DNA from: Pelobates cultripes
Lineage: Eukaryota; Chordata; Amphibia; Anura; Pelobatidae
NCBI GenBank assembly: GCA_933207985.1
Contig: OW240921.1
Span: 90,473,027-90,537,026 of the forward strand
Reading direction: 5' to 3'
DNA: 64,000 nt
Below, piece by piece: positions 12,121 to 23,841 of this stretch. Numbering within the stretch: the stretch's first letter is position 1; each line of letters starts with the position of its first letter. The notes under the pieces were generated by a model. That model saw only the letters and a list, made by a program, of their open reading frames with translations, did not search any database and was not told the origin of the DNA. The position numbers and the translations under genes are program-made.

Positions 12121-12455
12121 ACATGTTGGGTCTTTCCCTCTATGGTATTGATTGAGCTTCCTCAAAACATGAAAGAAACGGTTTCCCTTTTTTTTTGTTA
12201 AAGGATAAATTCCAAGATGACTGGTGCAATGTTTTGTCAGTGTGTGTTATGTTTGTGATATAGGTATTTATATTTTTCTGATATATTAGACCTACTTATG
12301 AGCTTCGATGAATTTTGATGGAAAATTTTGTAAATTTGATGGATGAGGTCTATTAATATGAACAGTATGTTTGTAATATATATGTGTGTATAACTTATAA
12401 TGAAATAAAAAAATATATTTAAACAAAACAAGTAAAATATCAAAAAAAAAAAAAA

Positions 12456-12842
12456 AAGACTGTCTGAGGAGGGTTTGGATGTGGAGTCAGTAAGCCTGCA
12501 AGGGGATGATCCCCCGGTTACAGAAAGGAGGCTGGCAGACATGCTCCAGAACTTGTGTTCATCTTTAAGGGAAGATTACAAAATAATAACAGAAGACAAA
12601 GACCTCCACGGGCTCACAATGAAATGATTGACAGAATGGCTAAAATGGAAACAGAGCACCTCAGTTTGGTGGGCAAATTCGCCTACATGGAAGACCGCTC
12701 ACGACGGAATAACATTAGGGTGCAAGGGGTACCGGAAAAGGTCTCCCAAGAAGAAATCCCACAGCACCTACTGAGTTTGTTCAAATTCCTTCTACCCTCG
12801 GCTACAGACGCATACCTGTTCCTATTCTACACCTACACCTAG
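12456..12842 (+). pseudogene. L1-B ORF1 fragment
   Basis: The frame from 12456 reads an acidic N-terminal segment (LSEEGLDVESVSLQGDD, RRLADMLQNL). After a frameshift near 12620 it continues with DRMAKMETEHLSLVGKFAYM and EDRSRRNNIRVQGVPEKVSQ, the coiled-coil end and RRM start typical of L1 ORF1 nucleic-acid-binding proteins. It then runs out at the deletion junction near 12800. L1 ORF1 normally has about 300 or more residues; less than half is left. Confidence 0.65.
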
Positions 12843-14120
12843 AGCTGCCGAAACCACTATTGAGCAGATTCCAGAAACTAATTAACGCACACATATGAAA
12901 GCTCAAACCACCCCAAATAGCTGCCTCAAATCCATACTATCGCCTTTACGAGGGCGGACTGGGAGTCCAAGACGTATACAGGTATCATATAGCAACCTCC
13001 CCAGTGGAACCGAAGGGCGTTACTCGGTGTCTCCGAAAAACCCTTGTGGGTATTGTTGGAAAACTCAATAATTCTACCACACTCGTTCCTGACTGTAATG
13101 TGGGTCCCGACACATCCCCACCCCCCTAACATAAATCCTTTCCATATGACCAAACTAACATGCAGTTTATGGCACAAATGGTCAGAGAGACTCCTGAAAC
13201 CAGAACACCTAATTTTCTATGCCCCGATACATTGCTTACAATATTACACACCTGATATCTCACTTAGCACCTGGGCACATTAGGGGATAGAGAGAGTGGC
13301 AGATATATATCATGACTCAAGATTGATGCCTTTCCCAGACGTACAAAGTAAATATAACTTACCATGAGCGAAATCTTCACATACCTGAGGATCAAACATA
13401 TTCTGTCTAAATGACCCCCAGAGCAACGGTTAAAAGGGGGCTTCGACAAATTATGTAAAGGAACAGGCAAAGGCATAAAGCCTCTGGCACTGTATTATAG
13501 GGCAATTCTGGACACTATAAAACCAGTAAAGTTCCCATACATGGTTAAATGGGAACAGGAACTAAACACACAATTTCAGGAAAATCATTGGGGAAATGAG
13601 ACATACAAAACAGGCAACACATTGCCTTGACCACCTAGAAGCATCCTACAAAGTTTAGATGAAATGGTATCTGACCCCACACAGGTTGGCCCACATGTTT
13701 ACAAATGTCTCTTTTAAGTGTTGGAGATGTGAGAATAAGGTGGGGACCATGGGGCACGTGTTTTGGCACTGTAGCATACTTAAACAATTCTGGGAGTCAA
13801 TACAGTCATTAATACACAGCCTGGTGGAAGTCTCAATGCCATTTCAAATCGAAACATACCTTTTACATATGTTACCAGACAACTCAACTAAACCAGAAAG
13901 GTCGAGCATTATCCAGATACTTATAGCCGCTAGAAGTAGCATAGCAAAAAACTTGAAATCCAAAAGCCCCCCAAATTTCGCAGTGGTAATGGAGACGTTG
14001 AACTCCAACAGACTCCACAAAGAAATGTCCCACAGGTTACAAGGCACAACAAAAATAAAGGTAAAAAGGTATACCAGCTCCACACTACAGATGCCAACAC
14101 ACAATAATAAACCCACATAG
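12843..14120 (+). pseudogene. L1-B ORF2 C-terminal remnant
   Basis: Frames contain LPKPLLSRFQKLINAHI and YRLYEGGLGVQDVYRYHIA near 12850-12990. At 13659-14120 there is a 153-codon frame with FKCWRCENKVGTMGHVFWHC followed by FWESIQ. These match the region after the RT and the terminal cysteine-rich motif of L1 ORF2. Stops and shifts separate the pieces; the RT core is absent. Confidence 0.65.
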
Positions 14121-14484
14121 TACAGGCACGAGGCCCACCGAGGTACCCAACTACAAAGGGCGAGCATACAACAGTGGTCCCTAATTGAGAAGTTTCATTG
14201 TTCTCCTTGTTTATCAGAATGTCAAACAGCCATCAGGTTTTCTTCTAATAAAAAGCTGGGGAAGGGGGAGAAATTGGGAAGTGAAGCAGTTTTTTAACTT
14301 GTTTTTTCCTTTCTTTCAAAATGCTAAAATTGTTAAGCAATATCACGTGGCATGGATTAGGCTTGTGGGTGGCTTGCCAAACCATTCATACCTTTTAAGA
14401 ATCCGAGAGGGTAATTTCAGCTAGTAACTTGGAAATGTGTGTAAGTTTATCCTTTGATGAAGAAGTACTTTTTTTAAAGCCTTT

Positions 14485-14982
14485 AAAGGACCACTATAGT
14501 GCCAGGAAAACATACTCGTTTTCCTGGCACTATAGTGCCCTGAGGGTGCCCCCACCCTCAGGGTCCCCCTCCCGCCCGGCTCTGGAAGGGGGAAAGGGGT
14601 AATAACTTACCTTTTTCCAGCGCTGGGCGGAGAGCTCTCCTCCTCCTCTCCGCCTCCGATCCGCCCCGCCAGCTGAATGCGCACGCGCGGCAAGAGCTGC
14701 GCGCGCATTCAGCCGGTCTCATAGGAAAGCATTTACAATGCTTTCCTATGGACGCTGGCGTGCTCTCACTGTGATTTTCACAGTGAGAAGCACGCAAGCG
14801 CCTCTAGTGGCTGTCAATGAGACAGCTACTAGAGGATTAGGGGGAAGGCTTAACCCATTCATAATTATAGCAGTTTCTCTGAAACTGCTATAATTATGAA
14901 AAAATGGGTTAACCCTAGAAGGACCTGGCACCCAGACCACTTCATTAAGCTGAAGTGGTCTGGGTGCCTAGAGTGGTCCTTT
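14485..14982. mobile_element. T2/Kolobok-type MITE (family 1, complete)
   Basis: Flanked by TTAA on both sides, with termini AAAGGACCACTATAG on the left and GTGGTCCTTT on the right. Inside are palindromic blocks such as GTGCCAGGAAAAC...GTTTTCCTGGCAC and CAGTTTC/GAAACTG. The same family occurs at 36448-36921 (inverted) and 48066-48538. T2 elements are defined by TTAA target duplications and AAAGGRR termini; these ends match closely. No coding capacity. Confidence 0.85.
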
Positions 14983-15050
14983 AAAGAGGAATTGTCACTT
15001 TTCTGGTAACTGCATAATTAAAAAAACATTGTAAATCACCTATAACCAGG
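14983..15050. mobile_element. T2-like left terminus abutting the previous MITE
   Basis: A second TTAAAGAGG start lies exactly at the right TTAA of the element ending at 14982, followed by AATTGTCACTTTTCTGG. It has no matching right end before the composite repeat that begins near 15050. Confidence 0.35.
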
Positions 15051-16740
15051 GCCGGATTAACATAGGGGCTGATGGAGCTGCAGCTCCAGGCCCAGGCCCA
15101 TGGAATAGGCCCATTTTTTTTTTTACACACTACTCTTAGGTTTGCCACCTGACTGGTATTTTAATGGCACAGATGGTATTTGAGGCTGCCTGGCTGTGCT
15201 GGTATTTCAGTAATACTGGCAATACAAATGCAGGTAATTTTCTCAGAATAAATGGAAATTACTCTGCAATACCAGCACCGGTGTGTGGAGAGAGGCAGAG
15301 ATAGGAAGTTACAGAATATCCCTGCCTCTCTCTACTACTCACTCATCCACGGGGTAGCAGCTACACAGCACAGAGAGTCCAGACAGCAGCTCTACAGCTC
15401 AGGTAAGTGATGGATGGGGTAAAGGCAACAGGGACACATGGGGACACTGAGACACTAGGGGACATATGGGGACACTGAGACACTAGGGGACACAGACACT
15501 AGGGGACACATGATGACACATACACTAGGGGACATTGAAACACTAGGACACAGATACTGGGAGACCTGGGAACACTGAGACACTTGGGGACACTGGAAAA
15601 CATGGGACACAGACACTTGGGGACATATGGGGACACAGACACTAGGGGACACATGGGGACACAGACACTAGGGGACACTGAGACACTAGGACACATGGGA
15701 ACACAGACACTGGGAAACCTGGGGACACTGGAAAACTTGGGGACACTGAGACACTGGGAGACATGGGGATGCTGAGACACATGGGGACGCTGTGAGACAT
15801 AGGGACATTGGGAGACATTGGGACACGGAGACACCATGTCCCCCAGCCAGTGTCCCTAGTGTCTGTGTCCCATGTCTCTCAGTGTGCCTAGTGTCCCCAT
15901 GTGTCCCAGTGTCCCCATGTCTATGTCCACAACTGTCCCCATGTCTCCCCAAGTGTCTGTCTCCCAGCCAGTGTCCCCTAGTCTCCCAGTATCCCCTAGT
16001 CTCACAGTTTCCCCTAGTCTCCCAGTGTCTGTGTCCCTAGTGTCTTAGTGTCCACAAATGTTTCAGTGTCTCCATGTCTCCCAGTGCCTGTGTTCCTAGT
16101 GTCTCAGTGTGCCTGGTGTCCCCATGTCTCCCAGTGTCCCTATATGTCCCAGTGTCCACATGTCTTTGTCCACAACTGTCCCCATGTCTCCCAGTGTGCC
16201 CAAGTGTCTGTCTCCCAGCCAGTGTCCCCTAGTCTCCCAGTGTCTGTGTTCCCATGTCTGTGTCCCTAATGTCTTAGTGTTCCCAAATGTTTCAGTGTCC
16301 CCATGTCTCCCAGTGTCTGTGTCCCTAGTATCTGTGTCCCCATTTCTCCCAGTTTCCCTAAATGTCTCTGTGTCCCCGGGTCTCTCAGTGTCCCCAGTAT
16401 CCTAGTGACATGGGGACACACTGAGACATTGGGACACTGGGAGAAATAGGGACACAGACACAGGGAGACTAGGGGACTGGGCGACATGGGGACACTGAGA
16501 CACTGGGTGACTTGCGAGACTGAGACACTGGGAGACAGGGAGACACTGGGAGCAATCCATCTATACAGCAGAATCAAACTGTGAGTAGCTTGTTGGTGAT
16601 TTTACAGAATTTTCTCTGCTGTCACTCCTTGTGATTTACATCATGTGATATCATGCATAACTAATTAATTATACAAATGATTAAGGCTGGTATTTTTTTC
16701 AAAGAAAGGTGGCAACCTTAACTACTCTTCCCATACTCTT
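15050..16740. repeat. Composite repeat carrying an internal minisatellite
   Basis: Starts with CAGGGCCGGATTAACATAGG and includes GGTTTGCCACCTGACTGG near 15139, which is answered by GGTATTTTTTTCAAAG and AAAGGTGGCAACC near 16690-16720 on the other side of the array, as if an older repeat had been split. No protein similarity is seen. Confidence 0.45.
15420..16556. repeat. Minisatellite with two orientation switches
   Basis: The left block (about 15420-15835) is made of GGGGACACTGAGACACTAG / ACATGGGGACACAGACAC units. The middle block (about 15836-16405) has the same units reverse-complemented (GTCCCCATGTCTCCCAGTGT). The right block (about 16406-16556) returns to the first orientation. Unit lengths vary between about 18 and 30 bp. 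Open frames of 60 to 110 codons on both strands are products of the array. Confidence 0.85.
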
Positions 16741-16744
16741 GCTT

Positions 16745-17257
16745 AAAGGAGCACTATAGAGTCAGGAACACAATCATGTATTTCTGACCCTATTATGTTA
16801 AAACCACCACCCTGGCCCCTTCTTGCCTCCCTAAATATAGTAAAATATTACTTGTATTCAATTCTGCAGGTGCTGGCTCAGAAGTGGTGGTCTGAGCAAA
16901 TTACAATACTTCCCCATAGGATTGGCTGAGACTGTCAACTAGGCAGATCAGGGGCAGAGCCAGCACAAGTCCATCATAACCCTGGCCAATCAGCATCCCC
17001 TCATAAAGATAAATTGAATCAATGCATCTCTATGAGGAACGTTCAGTGTCTGCATGCAAAGGGTGGAAACACTGAATGACAGTGCTGCACACTAGGCAGT
17101 ACTGCCCCAGGAAGCACCTCTAGCAGGCATCTAAGGAGCGGCCAGTGAAGTTATTTACTCTGAAAATACAGTGTTTACTGCAAAAAGCCTGAATGGAATG
17201 ATTCTACTTACCAGAATAAATAAGCTGTAGTTGTTCTGGTGACTATAGTGTCCCTTT
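16745..17257. mobile_element. T2/Kolobok-type MITE (family 2, complete)
   Basis: TTAA at both ends; left terminus AAAGGAGCACTATAG, right terminus CTATAGTGTCCCTTT. The interior (GGGGCAGAGCCAGCACAAGT, ACTGAATGACAGTGCTGCAC) is the reverse complement of the element at 42354-44358 with its L1 insertion removed. Confidence 0.85.
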
Positions 17258-17316
17258 AAGTTTGGAAGCTTAAGAGGGATGTATGGGAACAAAACTTGTG
17301 TGCACTGGCTGACATT

Positions 17317-17516
17317 AAAGGGCCACTCTAGGCACCCAGACCACTTCAGCTTAATGAGGGGTCTAGGTGCCAGGTCCAGCTAGGATTAAGTCATTTTTTT
17401 TATAAACATAGCAGTTTCAGAGAAACTGCTATGTTTATGTAAGGGTTAATCCAGCCTCCAAATCCTCTAGTGGCTGTCTCATTGACAGCGGCTAGAGGCG
17501 TTTGCGTGCTTCTCAC
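17317..17516. mobile_element. T2-MITE family 1, left half only
   Basis: Begins AAAGGGCCACTCTAGGCACC after TTAA and follows the element at 36448-36921 through the CAGTTTCAGAGAAACTG hairpin and the CTCTAGTGGCTGTC block. It stops at TTCTCACT, where a different hairpin sequence begins at 17517. Confidence 0.75.
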
Positions 17517-17561
17517 TAACGTGCACCTTCGCTTTTCAGCCCCTGACGAAGGTGCACGTTA
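17517..17561. repeat. 15-bp inverted repeat (hairpin)
   Basis: TAACGTGCACCTTCG (17517-17531) and its exact reverse complement (17547-17561) flank a 15-nt loop. It marks the break point of the truncated T2-MITE and is followed by GAAACGCGCGTTGGG. Probably an internal or terminal piece of another repeat of unknown class. Confidence 0.7.
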
Positions 17562-17599
17562 GTGGCACCGAAACGCGCGTTGGGTTTTCTTTTCTTTTC

Positions 17600-19835
17600 C
17601 TCACTTCACAGGGCACACTGTCACCATGTGCAGGGACCAACATTCTAAGTATGGTCCTGCACATTAGCACGTATTAATTTGTTCTTTTTCTTTTCCTCCT
17701 GCATATTCTTTCCTTGTACGAACGGGGTAGTGAATTCATGTATACCTGGTTTTATATCTAGTATCACAGGCAGCCACGATCATTCCGTCAATTCTCTTTT
17801 TTTAACAGCAATGTTGCTATTTCTACTGTTTATTCTAGCGGACTTGACAGTATGTATCTGTTGGGTATCTATATAACGAACGTAATCCCATATACAGTTA
17901 CACAAGTGGCAAGTTTTTTGAATAGTATTTAACAGGTTATTTTCACCCCTCATAGTTACAGGAGTAACACAGCACTATCTGAGTAATTAGGCAGCAGCAT
18001 CACATTAGATTTTGTTGCTAGCTTGCCATACATTTGATACTTTGATGTAAATGCTGTGTTAGATTAGAATTGCTGTATATGATATTTGTATTTTCATGTT
18101 TTTCAGACATTGACACTGAATATAACATTAAAGTCAGGAGTCTGATCTGACATTAATTAACATAGACATCAGGGAGGTACAGCTATTAAGCTGTAGAGAA
18201 TTATGTATTGATCGTTTTTTTACTTTTTTCTGGTAAATTCACAAACATTTTTTATTGATATTATTTCATTCAACCTAATTTCCAGTTACTATTCACACAT
18301 CTGGAGTGTTTCTTCAGATATGTGAATTTATTATTTTTTCTTCGATATTCTAGTAATAGGGGTTAAGCCCCATATGACACTGCTGGAGTGTCAATAAAGG
18401 TGTTTAGTCTATGGAACGGGTAGATTTGCCCTATCCATAGATATATTTTGGTTTAGACACTTAGTAGACACGAGGCAGGTGGATCATATGGAGGTTTACA
18501 ATCTCCATTATAGTGATATGGTGGTCTTATTTATTCCAATTGGATATTTCTTTGTTTATTTTAATTTGTTTTTACTTTTTGCATATATAGGCTGATCGGC
18601 AAGTGCTGGCCAGTCGCCATATAATTAACCATCACACTGCCACGGGTTTTTAACTATTTGTCTGCTGGCTGCTTGTGCTAGTTTTTCATATTCTCATTCA
18701 CTTATGCAAAAACCAGATGCATTTGGTTTATCATCGGTCACCATGCGCTCATTGATAAAATTCTGATTCCTGCGCAGTATATTGGTTCAGATGTGGATAT
18801 TAGTGATTTTACAAATGCATTCTAACGAATTTTACAGAACCGATCAGACTGACTGAATCCGGACCACATTTGGCTTCAGTACATCTGTGAATTGCCAATG
18901 TGATCGAATTCGGTCAATTTCACTGTATTTTGTTCATTCTGTCAAAATACGTTGTTTAATGATTAGCCCTGGATGTTTAAGGTTCTCCAGTGGAAATATT
19001 ACAGGACTTTTAGTTTAAATCCTTAAGAGCTATATCTATTTTAAATAATACAACCGATATGTTTTTATTAAGCACACTAGCATTTAATGCATTTTTCTAA
19101 ACACCGAATAAAATTCTTATGAATATTGCCTTTTAGCTGGATTGTGTTGTCTAAAATAACCACAGGGATTCTTGGTCTATCTGGGCTTCCAAATTCTCAC
19201 ATGTTGCCAGCAGGATCCATGCACTTTGTGCTTCAATGGGCCTGTTATCGCGGATTACTGGGTTCCAGCTGGTGAACATGACTAACTTTAAATTCCACTG
19301 TTTTATTGTAAATCAGACTCAGTGAAGCAAAGGACTTAGCAGCAATAATTACTGGGAAAACAAAAGACTGCGTACTGGCATTCTGTAATATTACTTTAGT
19401 CTGGTGCCTTAGAATCAGGTAATAAGCTATTCACTATAAAACTGCCACATATGAATATGTGAAGGTGGTTAACCTGTTGCTTCCTAGTTATTCCCAGACT
19501 TCAAATTATATTTATCCGAGTAGCTGATGAATGTCTAACGGTAGATCATATAAATATAAAAATTTAATTTCTGATCTTTGATCTTCTATTTTTTTTTAAT
19601 TCTTTTTTTTTTTATCTCTTTAACATCCCCCTTAACTTTCAACTTTTACGCTTTGATTTCTACCTTTGCCACAATGCTAATGCTGATATTCAATTTTGCA
19701 GAAATATTTTTTTCTACTTCTGTGAAACTGATGCACAGAAATTTGTCTCAAATATGTTGAGGGTGGTCAAAATAAACAGAATTTCACAGGTATATAATTT
19801 TTTTCTGTTGCAGCATCATTTTTTTTTTTTTTATA
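17600..19835. other. Spacer, no gene recognised
   Basis: AT-rich sequence with a few short open frames, none resembling a protein family. No RNA gene or clear transposon terminus was seen. Confidence 0.45.
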
Positions 19836-19852
19836 CTAACACATCTTAGTAC

Positions 19853-20438
19853 AAAAATAAGTATATATAGCACACATGCGCCCCAAAAGTGGGTAAAAGT
19901 ATATTAAATAAAATTTACCCTTATAGTACAATAGATTGTAAGAAGCTCCCTTTAGTCTTCTTAATAGAAATGTAAAAAAAATATAACAAATAATGGTGCA
20001 GTACATAAAAACACCAAGACTGCGCTGGAGGCTAAAACGCACTCACAAGATAACTGATTGCAGGTGTATAAGTAATCTTAAAGATACAAGGAGGTTGATC
20101 TTTTTCTCTCTTGACCTTAAATAGGGGTTAAGAGAGAGACACAGACATAGTGCACCAATACAATAACTTAATAAGTATTTATTTGGACTGCATTCACAGA
20201 ATCCATATGTAAATCCAGTATATCATAAAACCAATCCTTAGTGACCACGGACTTGGATGGAATCCCTTGGGGTCAGGAACGAGTTGTGAAGTGGCCAAAA
20301 ACGCATACACAAATACAAATAAAAAAACAGTATAAAAACTTTTTATTTGTGTATATTTTTTTGGCTGCTTCACAACTCGTTCCTGACCATACTGCACCAT
20401 TATTTGTTAATTTAATTTCTAAATTGTATTTTTTTCCC
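19853..20438. mobile_element. Possible insertion flanked by 14-bp direct repeats
   Basis: TAACACATCTTAGT (about 19838) and TAACACGTCTTAGT (about 20440) flank roughly 590 bp, with a T-rich run just inside each flank. Inside is the large hairpin at 20271-20388. No coding region. It may be a non-autonomous retroelement, but the flank match has one mismatch and the class is unknown. Confidence 0.35.
20271..20388. repeat. 26-bp inverted repeat (hairpin)
   Basis: The left arm (20271-20296) starts GGTCAGGAACGAGTTGTGAA. The right arm (20363-20388) is its reverse complement at 24 of 26 positions. Complementary TACACAAA / TTTGTGTA sequence extends the pairing inward. Confidence 0.8.
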
Positions 20439-20454
20439 TAACACGTCTTAGTCA

Positions 20455-21590
20455 GGCATTAACACAGCCCTAAAGCTAAAACCATTTCTGAATCCCAGCG
20501 ACACATTAAGTTCATTCTAATTCATTTCTAAATTACCAGTGATTACCCAATTTACATGCAAACTCAAATATGTTAATACCCAAGAAAGAATGACTGACAT
20601 TGATGACAAACATGGGAAGAAACGATTAGAAAAAAATGTAATTCTGAATTAGAATGTATTCAAGTAATGGGAAGATGCAGATCTATCCATGAAGTAACTA
20701 AGAGAGAAGAAAAGAATGGAATTGCATCCAAACAGCTCTCTATATAATGACAGTGTAGGGTAGGCTCAGGACTTGAAGTTGTGAAAAGTGATCCTGCCGA
20801 AAAAACTAAATGTATCACAACGTGAATTTTAAAATGATGGCAATTATAGACAAGCCAGGTTCCCTGACACTCTCCTGGTCTCCTGACAATATCAGCAAAC
20901 GTAGTCATGGCACTTATCACATGATATTTAAAAATTAAAAGGAATGTTCAGACTTGCAAAATCTCATGATAGTTGCTGTTCTAATTCTGCATTTTGACCA
21001 CCCCTATTTTTTTTTGTATGTGAGTGACTGTTTTACTTTCAAATAGAGCTGTCCATAATTTTGCTGCCTATACAGAGAGCTTTCACATTTTAAATCAGTC
21101 TCAGTACTCTTCATTCTGTTTTTTTGCATAGTACAGACCAAAGAAGAGATGGATTGCCCATACGAGAGGCATGGCATTTGTCTAGACTCAAGAGCACCAG
21201 CAAAAGGCCAAATGCTCTGCCTTTGATCTCAGAAGCTTCCCCCATATTTGTGCTTCAAGTGCAGATATTTTGCATACCCTGATAATTTTTTACCAATAAT
21301 AAACTTATTTTAAAAAAAACAAATATGGAGCATAGCTTTCTATAGTCTTTATTGAAAGAAACCTAAAAGAGTACAGTTTTACAGGGCACTTGGGGATAAT
21401 AATGAAATGGTGCCAAAACTAGAGCCAGGGCTTTTCAGAACCCCATGCAAGACTCCAGCGTGTATCTGAAAAGTCCATTTATGGATTTAGATAGCCCAAG
21501 TTGGCTGCTCTTCAAGATTACCAGTCATCCTAGTCACCTAGTGTATGTGTGACTCTATTGATGGCTGGGAGCTTCACTATAGTCATCAAC
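20455..21590. other. Spacer, no gene recognised
   Basis: No supported gene, RNA or transposon end. A-rich and T-rich runs only. Confidence 0.45.
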
Positions 21591-21599
21591 ATTCCACTC

Positions 21600-22010
21600 C
21601 ACCACACTGAAGTGCTAATATTATATATGTATACCTTCCAACCTTCTCAATCTTGCCGGAACAATCATGATTTTTGGGTCCTGTCCCAAGAGGCGAATGC
21701 CTTATTCGCCTAATGGTAGCGCCGGCCCTGGTCCCACCATAACGAATTAGTTCCCTGGTGCCCCACTCTTGGGGACTCCGTGAAATGACCCAACAAGCTT
21801 TACACAAGCTTGTCTAATGATGTTCAGGGCACTAGGAGCTTGCAGAGAACACTGAAATAGGTCTCTGTGCAGGGTCGGCCCTTTGATGTTTGTCAGACAG
21901 CCTGTTGTGCGGACCTGCCAGTAATTCAGGCAGACCAACCACCTTTGATTGTGTCACTGGTCTGCCCCCATTACCACCTCACCCTTCTCGAGACCCCGGA
22001 GTTAGGAGGT
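21600..22010. repeat. Interspersed repeat (GTTCCCTGGTGCCCC family)
   Basis: Contains TAGTTCCCTGGTGCCCCACT near 21747, matched near 31170-31197 (CAGTTCCCTGGTGCCCCCCA) and, inverted, near 60130. The flanking ATACCTTCCAACC also resembles ATACCTCCCAAAA near 31050. Three diverged copies of one family; no coding sequence. Confidence 0.5.
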
Positions 22011-22029
22011 ATGTATAATTGTGTCTAAA

Positions 22030-23470
22030 CTTCAGTAAGGCCGCTTGTGTAAATAAAGTATTTTGGTGTTTTTTCAAAACACTGTTATATAAAGACTGTC
22101 CATAGGTCATGACTTTGCCCAAACCCAGTTTATGGTATATATATAATATAAACAGTTAATGTTTTGGTTTGCAAGCATTTGTAATACAGAATATCTATCA
22201 CATTCCACTAACAATATCCCTGTTCTCGTAAATCTTGCTTTGCAAAAATATACTCATTATATAACTATGGAAGTACATAAAACATGTCCAAAATATAGAT
22301 CGCCATAGTTTAACCATGATGCTTTGCTGGCCTTGCTTTTAACCACCCCTGACACACATCGTAATGTGATATTGTGTACATTTTGCTGGTTGTTTATTTT
22401 TTATCTATTTATTTGGTCGTTTGTATTCTTTACTTTTTAAAGTTTGCTTATAGTTTGTGTAGCTTTCCTTTAGTGTCTCTGCTTGAAGTAAATGTGTGAA
22501 AATTGACAAATTTCCCAAACTTAGAATTGTCTGAGCTGTGAATGTTTAACTAGCCAGGTACTCAATTAGCAATCACCTCACACACTACATGGCTCAAAAA
22601 ACCTATTGCAAGACAGGTTACACGTGATTTCGAATGCACCCTGTGCTAATGTGTTTGAAAGGTGCTCAGCGGGGAGGTAACTCAACTGTGGAAAACTCTT
22701 TATCCTTAACTAACTAGAAGGAAAATGAGATTAGAGAACAAAGGAATCATGTTGAGGAAAATACAGACATGTTGACAAAAGTGTTGAATGTCTTCTATTC
22801 TGTCCATGTAGATCTCTTCATTACAGTGGTCGTGATGCCATTCAACCTGGACCAGTTTAAATGACATCTAAGATGCCTACATTGCACTTAGTGTAACTTA
22901 CAGCTTGTATGATGGTGAGTCATGACAGACAGTGGTCATGCCTCCTCACACTTGTAGAACTCTGCGTTTTGTGATAAGAACTGATGTAATGTCCACAAGC
23001 AGAACGATATCTTTCTTGCATGTTTCTATTCGGTTTTCGGCTAATGTTACAAAGAATTGCAATAGATTATCAATAAATGAAGCTCGGTGTGAGTGTACCC
23101 TATATCACACATTAAGGGAGATTTATTAATGTAAAACATGTGCACTGAGCACAATGTTCAGACATTCTATTGGTTTCCATGATAATTTAGCCCTTTGTAA
23201 GTACCTTGTCCCATAATGGCACCTGTTCTTGCCTGCTCTTCCCCATTTCTCTAATCAGCAAGGCCCTACACTGTACCAGTGACTTTCCGCTGTCCTCTAT
23301 CTGTCCATCCTCCACTCCAAGCTCTTACTTGCAGGACCTCCTCATTCCAACAGGAGGTGCTACCCCATCATGTAAGACTTTATAGGCTCAGTGGCAGCTG
23401 GTGAACTTTAAAAGGTGAGGCCCTAGTCTCTACCACTGGAATTTGACTTTGCTCCCTAACTTAATGAGCT
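22030..23470. other. Spacer, no gene recognised
   Basis: Unique-looking AT-rich sequence without supported features. Confidence 0.45.
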
Positions 23471-23479
23471 CTGCCCATT

Positions 23480-23841
23480 AAAGGGACACTCCAGTCACCA
23501 AAACAACTTAATCTAAATGGTTTATCCCCAAAGTTGCATTCAGTGATGACCACTCCCACCCTGGCAGCATCTGGCTTTTGAATTTTCAGTTTCAGGAAGC
23601 GCGGAATGCCGCCCACCAGGCCAGAGAGTGGTCTGCTGACACTCTCAGCGATTGACTCCCCATTCACAAAACTGGCTTAAGAAAGGTAAGTTTCTTTCCA
23701 AGCCAGTTTAGTGAATGGGGAGTCACCAATCGGCTGAGAATGGTTTAATCCATGTTAATGGTAAGAATGCCTCCAGGGGCCCCCTGGCATCATAACTACT
23801 TCATTTAGATGAAGTTGTTTTGATGCCTGGAGTGTTCCTTT
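23480..23841. mobile_element. T2/Kolobok-type MITE (family 3, complete)
   Basis: TTAA on both sides. Left terminus AAAGGGACACTCCAGTCACC; right terminus GCCTGGAGTGTTCCTTT. Subterminal CAACTTAATCTAAATG is answered by CTTCATTTAGATGAAGTTG on the right. 362 bp, no coding capacity. Confidence 0.85.

Larger units (their letters stand above)
6203..12455 (+). mobile_element. L1-A: full-length L1-clade non-LTR retrotransposon with 12-bp target-site duplication
   Basis: The insertion is bounded by the direct repeat AAGACTGTCTGA (6191-6202 and 12456-12467). It starts with a G-rich, CpG-rich 5' region, has ORF2 from 8281 to 12120, and ends in an A-run (12442-12457, part of which may belong to the duplication). 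A 100-N gap at 9415-9514 interrupts it. ORF2 has stops and frameshifts, so the copy is inactive. A normal ORF1 between the 5' region and ORF2 was not found. Confidence 0.8.
12456..14180 (+). mobile_element. 3' part of L1-B (interrupted and internally deleted L1)
   Basis: Continuation of the element whose 5' part ends at 6202. ORF1 sequence runs to about 12800 and then jumps directly to the C-terminal region of ORF2, so the endonuclease and RT core are deleted. The 3' end is not sharply defined; no long A-run follows the last recognisable coding sequence at 14120. Confidence 0.65.

Noticed and set aside
14558..14797. 79-codon minus frame, Arg/Ala-rich
   Set aside because: It is the GC-rich centre of a non-coding T2-MITE, also found at 48066-48538 with frame-breaking differences.
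15420..16577. Several 60 to 110 codon frames on both strands with MSPSV/VSQCP repeats
   Set aside because: Low-complexity translations of the strand-switching minisatellite.
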